A stretch of 64,000 nt of DNA from assembly GCA_029532625.1 (NCBI GenBank), contig JARFXM010000006.1, positions 2,852,001 to 2,916,000 of the forward strand, read 5' to 3'. Source of the stretch: Lomentospora prolificans (Eukaryota > Ascomycota > Sordariomycetes > Microascales > Microascaceae). Positions within the stretch are counted from its first letter, which is position 1; the number at the start of each line of letters is the position of its first letter. The notes beneath the pieces are model-generated. The model was not told the origin of the DNA and did no database searches. It saw only the letters and a list, made by a program, of their open reading frames with translations. The translations under genes and the position numbers were made by a program. Shown here piece by piece: positions 55,497 through 64,000 of this stretch.

Positions 55497-57977
55497 TGAT
55501 TTCTAGAAGACTTCCAGCTCACCAGGACATCCTAGTCCCAGAATTTTTCAGAACCCTGATGCTGGCACTAGTTGGTGTCAGAACTGGATCCAGTCCGTTC
55601 CAGAGTAGATGCATCGCGCTCCAATAGGTCGCGAGCGGTCCTTTCGGTAATACAATATTACGATGCTCTCGCATGGCTCTCGCCTAGCTTATTCTCACAT
55701 TCCCAGCTGACTGGGCCTTTTCGTTGTATTCAGAATATTTCGTTCTTGTGCGCTCCGTGTGGCTTTTCCCCCGATGACGGTGGACTTTTCAAGGTAGGAA
55801 TCGAAACGGGGCTCCCTTTACGCCAGCTTCTTCAGACACACCTGGTCTCCCTCTGCCCAAACTTTCTGCGTCATGTAAATCTTTGCTCTCGAGTGCTGGC
55901 CATTAACCTTGAAAGGGGACTCATCAGTGTCAATGTCAAGGCTTCTGCGGGCATTCGTCAGGAAAGCCTGTGGCTAAGGCGACCGGAGCCATGGTGCATG
56001 AACCACTAAACGGACCACGATGCCCTATCTTGGCCTAGCGTCCAATTGCTCTCAGTCATCTCTCGGGAGCTACCACGCCTGGGTCGAAAAAGCTGGCATG
56101 CGCAGGGCGAGACGCATTAACTCAGTAGTCGATGCATCTCGACGGTAACACGGATGGGACCGCGTTGTCTTCATCAACCCAGTCCTTCGTGCAGCCTGAT
56201 TTCGCGCTGACGATCTCTGCTTTCTGAAATGTTTGTTTGCCGTTTGCGGGTCACTAAACGGGTCTAGTCCCGTTATTACGTCTCGGGACCAACAGGGAAA
56301 CATGGGCGGTGCACAGACTCCGTCGTGATGTTAAGGCGAGGCAGCCATGTCAGAGCCCAGACAAGGCACCATCCGGCTTTTTCCCTCTTTCACTCATCGG
56401 ACGATTTGCGGATTAATAACGAGGGGATTCTCAGTCACTTAAACACAGCCCACCCAGCATTTTCCGTCTCCTTAGAGGACCTTGCATTGTGATTGCCCTC
56501 CCCACTCGCCGTAACCAGTGAGAGCGGTGTGCGAGGAGGCATGAGCGGAAGGCGGCAGAGACTCACCTGTATCGTCGTTGTCACTGCGCACAGGCTCATG
56601 CAATCAGATCCATTCATGGCTGATTTTCCTTCTAGCCTGAAAGATGCCGCTTCTGGCAAACATGGAGCTGGCCATTACCTTTTTCAACGCGATGTCTTAA
56701 CGACTGCGGGGAAAGCATTGAAGCGAGCGCTGCACCCGGAGACGAGGGAGAAGGAACATGGTCCAGCCAGCCTCTCCAAGCAGCGCTTAAGCATGCGCAG
56801 ATGTAGACTGTTCACCCTCCAATAAAGGGCCCGTGGGAGAAATCTCGGAACGGCGAGCCATCCTTTTCAACGATGGTGGGCAGTGAATTGCGTCGACTTT
56901 CCTACCATATTTTGCCCCCTAGCCGCCGTGGCAACGTATGATCACAGTTGATCCTTTGGTTCCGCCAAGCTGAGGGTTCGCACATTCGATTTTCCACGCT
57001 TTTGGGTGGCCATACTCACTCTTCACATCTGTGTTTCGTCTCAAGCCAGTAGTGGCCATGGTCAGGTATTTTCCATATTTTGGGTAGGGTTGCAAGGTTG
57101 AAAACCACTGTTGGCTCATGCAGGAACGAGGGGGTTTGCCCTTTGCAAAACCCATCCTCCCTCTTTCCCCGGTGAGTCTTTTTGCCTTGGTGCCATCGTC
57201 TGTCTCGGGGAAGGAGGAAGGATCGGGAAACAGCCAGTTGAATCAATGGCCAGAAGGGGGAAGGTGGTTCTGTCCGAGACATCACAGACGTGTTGGCTCA
57301 TCGTCAAATCCACTCCCCAGCTAACACGAACACTGCAGACACCCTTGCCATGTGTGCAAAGCCAGGGCACATCATCGACAAACTTCAGTTGCATATGCCC
57401 TCTTCGCTTTTTTTCTCTCGACTATTCCTCTCTAGCCTTTTTTCCTTACACATGACAATCCTAAACTATTACCTCACCACGTAAAGCTGCCAAGCAGCGA
57501 GGGTGCCATCACTGATAGCACATATAACCGGTCCTTGTAATAATAATTTGGCAGTTGAGTGGGGCAAGTTCGGACTGGGGCATGAGGCTAACTGAGGAAA
57601 AGCCCCAGGAGCGGTGCTCAATCGAAATGCCTATAATAGGCCTAGGTCCGTCCCAGCAAACAGTAATGGAATGCGATCGGCCGGAAAGGGGAGCTTGCCT
57701 CCAAATGCCCGTCGTGCTTGTTGGTCGAGAGCGCCATCCAGCATGGGCATTCTTCCACTTCGGTGAGGACGTGGAAGTATTCGACAAGGGACGCAGCGAA
57801 TCAAATTTCGTCCCAGATTAAAGTTGTTGCGCAGCGAGAATGGCGCTAAAACGCGTCAAATGCCGCAGGAAACACCAGTCCAATAGCTTCATGACATTAT
57901 CATGGACACGATGATCAATTCATCGTGCTCTTCGCCAAAAAAACCGCTCAGTAACAATTGATCCTACCCTCTCCTAC

Positions 57978-58018
57978 CCTGTACCTAAAGGGTCCACCTA
58001 TAGTATACTAGGTACAGG
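57978..58018. repeat. 10-bp inverted repeat
   Basis: CCTGTACCTA (57978-57987) and TAGGTACAGG (58009-58018) are perfect inverted arms with a 21-nt spacer. Nature unknown. Confidence 0.85.
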
Positions 58019-58342
58019 CAAAACGGCATCTTCATACTAATCCAGCCCGGTCAGGAGCAAACCTGGAGTTTCAACTGAGATGTGGTATCGGCGGAGAGCG
58101 GGTTGAGTTGAGATCACACCATGGACTGTAACGGCCTCTCGTCTCTAGTGTAGCTTGTCCAGGGAAGCTTCTTATCCTTCCTTATAAAGGAGATTCTCAA
58201 TTGCAACGCGATGGACCCATATCGTCACTTGAATAAAGCCATGGATGGATGCGACTCACCTTGTCTCCTGCCCTCAAACTCAGTAGACAGCCGACAGTCG
58301 CCAGCAATGCCGGTGACAGAACCGTGGTATTAAGACAACCAG

Positions 58343-58455
58343 TACCAAGGTAGAGGACTAATACACGTTCCGATGCCAGGAACTTTTAACCTAGCCGAGG
58401 GTGCAAAGGCACCGTGCAACGGAGGCCGAGATAGACCCTATTAGGTACCTTCGTA
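58343..58455. mobile_element. Candidate miniature inverted-repeat element
   Basis: TACCAAGGTA (58343-58352) and TACCTTCGTA (58446-58455) form 10-bp terminal inverted repeats matching at 9 of 10 positions, 113 bp end to end. No clear target-site duplication flanks them and the interior has no coding capacity. The same 10-mer occurs singly at five other spacer sites in the window. This is a hypothesis from spacing and orientation. Confidence 0.3.
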
Positions 58456-59751
58456 GACTATGCTGCAATATGATATCCCAGCTCCCCAGTACTCCAGTCG
58501 TTTCACCACGAAGCCAGACATCATTGGCTCCAAACCCGCGTATTCCTTTCGGATGGCCAGGCTGCATACATTACTATCAGTAAAGTCCAAAAGAACAGAA
58601 TGTATACCCCCTGCCAACCCTACTAATAGGGCTTAGTCCTCGGCCTATGTGACAAAACCAGCAATAGGAGAGACGCTTCATTCGCTTCCAACCCTGTCAA
58701 GTCTCCGAGGGATCTGGCTTGCACGTCTCTCGATACCTAGACAAAGATAGGGAGAGGTGGGTTTCTGAACGGCGAGGCGCAATGGCATGCGTCTTCTCGC
58801 CATGACTGTGGCTTTCACAAGCTAGCCAAATACCAAGCCGAGCGGCGTGCAAAACCCAACCATCTCCGAGGAGGACTAGGGGTAATCTTTTCGCCGCCAC
58901 GAGACCGTATGGCCCTAGCATACCTTCCTGATCCTCGCTTACTTCTTCCAGGCCCCCTTTCGCAACCGAAAAGGGCTCAAGAGAAGGCGATCAGCATGGC
59001 GCCGATTTCCCCTTTTCACACATGGTCGTGAAATATCGGGCATGAACCGTGAAGGATGTCGAGTAATAGATTTCGTCCGGTTTCTGCTTTACTGAATGGT
59101 GCCGGCGACCTCAGCCGATGGCCAGGTGCGCTCCGATATTACCACGCACTTGTGGCTATACCCAACGTTGAGTATTCCCAAATCCTAGATTCCTCCTGCC
59201 TGTGAACGAGAGCAACATTATGCCGCATGACCCGACAGGATCCGTAAGGACGCGGTCCTAGCGATGAAGATCGGCGAAGAGCAAGGCTTCGAGCCACACA
59301 AGTGTATATCTCACTTTGATACACTGTACTTGACAGTGCGTCAAGCTGAATTAAAAATGGGACAAGCGAGTGAGTCTCTAGCATGGCAGAGTTGGATCTA
59401 TCTCTGAGTTTCCGATCATGCTCGATGAACCGACTGCCCAATCACAAGACAAGATGCTTGTTTGGCCGACCAGAAGACGATACAAATCAGGGCATCCGCT
59501 TTTGAGACTCAAGACCAACACGACTTATCGAACCTGCGTGACGCGCGTAGTACCCTTCTTTCTTAGTAATTCTGTTCATTCATATCTTTAATCCATCAAT
59601 ATTTGGTTCTGTGTCATAGCCTCCCGAGACCAGTGATATCAAACATAAAACCCAGACAGTTATTTCCATCCCATCCTACCATAGCCCTTAGCATTACGCC
59701 TTTCAAAAGCCCTCCGCCGTTGCCCCCAGACCGCTCCACGGAAGACACCAT

Positions 59752-60788
59752 TCACTGTTGACCAGTAACCTTCTCCTTAGGGAGAGGGGTGAATCGGAGG
59801 TAAGGCTTGACGATGCGGAACTCGGGGAAGAGCTCCTTGGCCTGCTCGTTGTTGACGGAGGGGTGGACAATGACATCGTCACCGGGGACCCAGTTGATGG
59901 GGGTGGTAATCTTGTACTTGTCGCCGGTTTGGAGGGAGTCGACAATACGGAGAACCTCAGCAGCATTGCGGCCGGTGGAAGCGGGGTAGGAGAGGATGGT
60001 TCGAATGGTCTTCTTGGGGTCAATGACGAAGACGGATCGGATAGTGAAGGCAATACCCTTAGAGTCAACGTTGGTGGTATCCTGGTAGTCAAGCCTTTGA
60101 GGTTGTTAGAGTAGGCAAACAACTACACAAGAACTGAGGCCTTCTTTTCTGCGAGCTTCGTGCGCGAGTAGGCGCTTTGGAACGGCTTCGAGGAAATTGA
60201 GGCGGATTCAGCCCCAACCCATGCCAGCGCCGATTACCATGGGATCTTCGCCTTCGAACCGCGCCTCGACGCCCCTGAGCCTCAAACAGTGATTGAAAGG
60301 AAACAAAACTTACATGTCATAGAGGTAAGCGATCTTGCGCTCCTTATCGGCGATGATAGGGAACTTGACGTTGCCGCCGGTGACCTCGGCGATATCCGAG
60401 ATCCAGCCGTTGTGGCTATCAACGGTGTTGGCAGAGAGACCAATGAGCTTGACGCCGCGCTTGGTGAACTCAGGCTCGAGCTTGGCGAAGGCACCGAGCT
60501 CGGTGGTGCAGACAGGAGTGTAATCCTCAGGGTGGGAGAAGAAGACAACCCAGTTGTCACCGACGAACTCGTGGAAGTCGATGGGACCGGCAGAAGTCTC
60601 GGCCTTGAAGTTGGGGGCGACGCTGCCCAAGCGGAGACTGAAAAGGTTTCACGTCAATATACAATCCTACTCGGAAGGCAAGAGCCCACGAACACCTCAG
60701 AGGGAGGATATTCAAGACGTTGGGGTGCACGAGGGATATATGCCCTTGGCATGAAGAACACTTACGGCTCAGCGCGCTGTTCGGCCAT
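59752..60788 (-). CDS. 1-Cys peroxiredoxin (Prx6/Prx1 type)
   Basis: Three exons: 60766-60788 (23 nt), 60314-60637 and 59752-60094, giving 229 aa. It reduces hydrogen and organic peroxides with one catalytic cysteine. C51 in HPEDYTPVCTTELG is the peroxidatic Cys and the only cysteine in the protein, so resolution needs an outside thiol such as glutathione or thioredoxin. Other family marks: GSVAPNFKAETSAGPIDFHEF, GLSANTVDSHNGWI, FPIIADKERKIAYLYDM, SYPASTGRN and the 1-Cys C-terminal extension (INWVPGDDVIVHPSVNNEQAKELFP). The N-terminus (MAEQRAEPLRLG) has no evident mitochondrial presequence, so a cytosolic location is likely. The third exon uses a CAAAG acceptor with a TCTAACAA branch. The second intron, 219 nt, is longer than most here. 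Confidence 0.95.
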
Positions 60789-63650
60789 TGTTATGTAATG
60801 AAAGGGCTAGAGTTCTTGGAAAGGGAGTATAGAAAGCAATTGAAGATCGAGGACCGCAAAATCACGATAGATAGAGAAGAAAAAAGGAGGGAGCAAGAGG
60901 AAGAGTGAAAAGGTGGGGGAGGGGTAAGACGGATATATATGTATCGTCTCAGCTCGAAAAGGCGCCAATGGAGCTACGTTCGCTTCCGTGTTACAAATAT
61001 GGTCCCTGGATGGCCAGACAACACCTCACCTCCTCCCCTTTCTCCCTCCTTCTCGGGATTTTCCCTTACTCACAGCTCCCGTCGTAATTTTCTCATGGTA
61101 CGTCGAGAGATTGTCGAAAAAGGTGGGGGGGTGGGCGCAGCAAGCTCGCATCACCAAGGAGGGGCAGACCAACCCCCAAGGAGCTTGGCGGGGGTAACGA
61201 AAATTGTGTGATCAGGAGAGCGACAAGCATCTACGTAACTTTCGTCGTTGTCGCAATTCTCCTAGCAAAGATGAGAACCTAAGAGGGGGTCCTATGGAGA
61301 TGAGCTTTGAAATCCCGCGATTGACCTGTGGCCTCCGAGCTAGGCGACTTTCATGAAAAGGATGGGACATATTGAGCCACACTCTAATTTTCAACCAGGA
61401 AGGAAGGCGCATCTAGTCGCTTTAGCTCCCTATTTTTCCAGACGGGAATAGAAAAATCTTTCTTCTGCTGATCAACTTCGAAACACCAAAAAGTTTGCCT
61501 ACCACTTTTCCATGGACAGAGGTAGGCGGAGGCAAGCGAGTAGCAACTGTACAAAATAAAAGTGCAAATCAAATATTTCTGTTTCGTTCCTTCTGGTACT
61601 CCTCATTTGTTCTTTCCAACCCCACGGAAACGTCTTTGGGAGAGAGGCAAGGCCAGCCAAGGAGGGGTAGAGAAAATACTCGACGCGGAGGAGGGGCCGT
61701 GTAAGGACGTGTCCATGTATTGGGTACTAAGTCCGGGGATGAACGACAGTCAGCATGGCACGGCAGATGAGGTACAGGATTGTTCGCAGTTACAAGATAT
61801 GTACGTGCCTCTATTCTTCACAGAATTGTCGTCCGGAGATACCTGGAGACATGTAAAACTGTTTACCTTGGTGATTCCCACCCTTTTGTGTCATGCTTGG
61901 CCGAGGACGGCGTCTGCACCGCATTTGGGCGAGGCATCATTTAGGTTGCCTGGCAACTTTGCTGGCTGTCGCCGAAGGGCCAAGGGCATCCGACATCACG
62001 CCACTTACACTGGGCCTGCTAGAAGGCCAGATCCAAGCTGACGGGAGCCTCAAGGGAATGCTGCACTGAAGGATAGAGGCGTAGGAATTGCGCTGCTCGC
62101 AGCCTGTCTCAAGTAAATGATTGAAGTCCAAAAACGAGATACAATTGTGTTAATCGAACATCCCGCCCAAGTTTCCTAACGTTAAGTGTAGCCACGCATA
62201 ATAGCTCGAAACTGTACAATTAGCTCGTTATATCTAGCCCAAGGGTGTGTCGTTTACAGCCCTTGTGCTTACGAGATTCCTCCCACTCGCATCTCTTCGT
62301 CGACCCCCTTTGCGACCCTTCTCAAGACGCAGCACATCACAAATCAAATTTCCCCTCAAATGGTTACAACGACCCTGAAAATCAAGTCATCCGCCGTTTC
62401 GCCCCATCCCACTCATTCAACACGCCTAACCAAATTAACCATTCCCCAGGCTTGACAACGCAGGAAAAAGAAGGGAAACTGTAGCAACATTGAACCCAGA
62501 AAGGACGCCACCAGCAATTGCGTGCTGCGGAACAGCTCTGATTGGCCGAATCTAGCTTGGTCCCCCAATGATGTCATTTATAGCTTCCCTTTGCACAAGG
62601 CCGAAACCGCCCCTCCCACGTTCTTACCCCTCCATCATGGCCCAGAAAAGTGAGGAAAGCAGCACACTTTTCCGATCCTACCCCCCTCTCACTTCATCAA
62701 GTAAAAGTACTTAGTAGCAGTGTTCGTTTCGGTGGGGTCCTTCAGCTGTGCCTAGTAAACTAATTGATCGAACTCCTAATAGTTGATTACTATTCAAATT
62801 GGCTTGGCGAACTTGCTAGGGCAAGGGCACCGGGGACCAAGAAGGCGTTATTTCCAGTTTGGATCAGATGCAGGGCCCTTATTGGAAGAGTCTGGAAAGT
62901 CGCACTCAATCCTTCTCCCGTGGACACAGCGAAGGTGAAGTACGACCGGGAGGCATGGGCTCCTCCCTCCATACACCCTCGCAGGCTTGAATATGCATAT
63001 TGAAGTAGCCTGGCAACATGGATGAGCGTTCGCTTAGATAGGCTGGTCGTTCCTTCGTTTTTATATAAGATCCTGTGAATCTCTGCGCTTTCACATTGGT
63101 CACTCAACCCTACAGCCTTTGATACTACCAATGAAGGCACGCGCCCGCTGCTCTCAATTCTCACATCGTAATGCGCCGGGGAGACGCATTTTCCAAACTA
63201 CCAAAACACCAGTTTCCGGCTAGTCCTGATATAGTGACACTTTATACTTCCTCTTCCCCCGGTTGAGGATATTTGGCGTGGGTGCATTTGAGACTTCCAC
63301 CTCCCTAGAGACCACCTGTGAAGGCCATTTGAGAAAATTCCAATTCCGACAAGTCAGACGACGAAATCACCGTTCGATGAGATCTGAGTATACCTGAAGC
63401 TGCTGTCCCTCATCATTCCAGTTTATGGGTGCTTCTAGAGAAATTCCGACTGCACCAGTCACATTTTCTTCTTTTATACAACGTTTTGTCGGATGTCAGA
63501 GTCGTGGACCAGGCCTTGCCGATATCAATGCGAGCATTAAAACTTCAATTTCCATATACATGAGACAACAGAGTGTTCTTCCAAATCCAAACGACAACCA
63601 CCTTTCCACGCCACTCTCCAGTACGGTACAGGTATATTGCGCCCTCAGGT
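60789..63650. other. Spacer upstream of peroxiredoxin
   Basis: About 2.9 kb with no supported gene. GA-rich sequence (about 60870-60930) lies just upstream of the peroxiredoxin start. The remainder shows only short frames. It ends at the 3' end of the transporter gene at the window edge. Confidence 0.5.
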
Positions 63651-64000
63651 TTAAACCGCATTCTCGGCGTGCTCTCCCTTGCTTCTCTTCTCCACCTCCG
63701 ATCCGCTTCCATGGCCCCCGTTAAGCTGGCCCTGAAGGATAGCAGTGAGGCCAATCTCAGAGTTGATCTCTTCCATGCGCTCAAAGTCAGCCTGCGCAGT
63801 GCCCTCCGATCCGAAGATGATATCCATCTCCTCAAGCGTGAGACGCTTAGTCTCCGGAACAATAAACCAGATGAACGCAGCGCCAATGGTCGTGAGGCAG
63901 CCAAAGAGTATATAGGTACCGTACGTAATCTTCTGAAGCATATCCGGGGTGACCTGGCCGACGATAAAGTTGTTCATCCAGTTGGACGAGGCACCGAGGG
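63651..64000 (-). CDS. MFS sugar transporter, C-terminal fragment (cut by window edge)
   Basis: Partial: the gene continues beyond the right edge. About 116 C-terminal residues are visible. The frame reads GASSNWMNNFIVGQVTP, then a final membrane segment (YGTYILFGCLTTIGAAFIWFIVPE) followed by the sugar-porter motif PETKRLTLEEMDIIFGSEG, and a hydrophilic cytosolic tail ending HAENAV. The PETK.LTLEEMD motif after the last helix is diagnostic of the sugar porter family. The substrate cannot be told from this part. NWMNNFIVGQVTP resembles the loop before the last helices in fungal hexose and other monosaccharide transporters. Confidence 0.9.
   Translation of the reverse strand, partial: LGASSNWMNNFIVGQVTPDMLQKITYGTYILFGCLTTIGAAFIWFIVPETKRLTLEEMDIIFGSEGTAQADFERMEEINSEIGLTAILQGQLNGGHGSGSEVEKRSKGEHAENAV

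Larger units (their letters stand above)
54281..59751. other. Long gene-poor spacer
   Basis: About 5.5 kb with no supported gene on either strand. Present are a hairpin-forming inverted repeat at 55468-55496, an inverted repeat at 57978-58018 and an inverted pair of the recurring motif at 58343-58455 (separate entries). Frames of 110-145 codons, for example near 55572-56009 and 57111-57455, show no recognisable domains. The last part is the 3' flank of the peroxiredoxin gene. Confidence 0.5.

Noticed and set aside
60095..60313. Second peroxiredoxin intron (219 nt) as another snoRNA host
   Set aside because: Longer than average, but I found no long paired stem, C/D boxes or H/ACA layout in it.

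Overview
The window is nuclear DNA from a filamentous ascomycete (Pezizomycotina). A Sordariomycete is my best guess from overall protein similarity, but the species cannot be named from the sequence. The evidence is: many short introns (mostly 55-130 nt) with GTAAGT/GTATGT-type donors, CTAAC-type branch sites and YAG acceptors; a homoisocitrate dehydrogenase of the fungal lysine pathway; a GH10 xylanase and a CBM1 protein; and a Ral2-type kelch protein. Genes lie on both strands and are separated by spacers of 0.3-5.5 kb. No rRNA, convincing tRNA, CRISPR array or intact transposon was seen.

Layout. 1.9-3.4 kb: single-pass membrane protein with PPxY motifs (-). 5.1-6.5 kb: conserved fungal protein with a Pro-rich tail (-). 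7.4-7.9 kb: mitoribosomal uS8m (+). 8.6-10.6 kb: conserved low-complexity protein (-). 13.1-14.3 kb: homoisocitrate dehydrogenase (+), convergent with mitochondrial EF-G at 15.0-17.6 kb (-). 18.4-20.1 kb: GPI-type aspartic protease (-). 20.1-23.3 kb: spacer with tandem repeats and possible gene remnants. 23.3-24.5 kb: phosphopantetheine adenylyltransferase (-), divergent from an ADP1-type ABC transporter at 25.5-29.0 kb (+). 29.7-30.6 kb: mitoribosomal mS26/Pet123 (-), divergent from the ribosome-assembly GTPase NOG2 at 31.1-33.8 kb (+). 35.1-37.3 kb: two unrecognised genes (+). 39.3-41.4 kb: Fat1-like acyl-CoA synthetase/fatty acid transporter (+). 42.0-43.5 kb: alpha/beta hydrolase (+), convergent with a GH10 xylanase at 43.8-45.3 kb (-). 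46.2-46.6 kb: small secreted CBM1 protein (-). 48.6-50.3 kb: GPI transamidase subunit PIG-S (+), convergent with the Ral2-type kelch/BTB protein at 50.8-54.3 kb (-). 54.3-59.7 kb: long gene-poor spacer. 59.8-60.8 kb: 1-Cys peroxiredoxin (-). Right edge: C-terminal end of an MFS sugar transporter (-).

Two functional themes recur: mitochondrial gene expression and metabolism (uS8m, mEF-G1, mS26, homoisocitrate dehydrogenase), and plant cell wall attack (GH10 xylanase and CBM1 protein, adjacent on the same strand). Exon-intron models were built by hand. In every multi-exon gene the total coding length is divisible by three and the splice phases agree.

The most interesting item is the 398-nt intron of NOG2. 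It contains a textbook H/ACA guide hairpin whose pocket matches the most conserved pseudouridine region of large-subunit rRNA (helix 69). Yeast NOG2 also carries a snoRNA with that target (snR191) in its intron, so this looks like an ancient host-gene/snoRNA pairing. A 10-bp motif, TAC[C/G]AAGGTA, also recurs seven times in spacers and once forms an inverted pair like a miniature transposable element.
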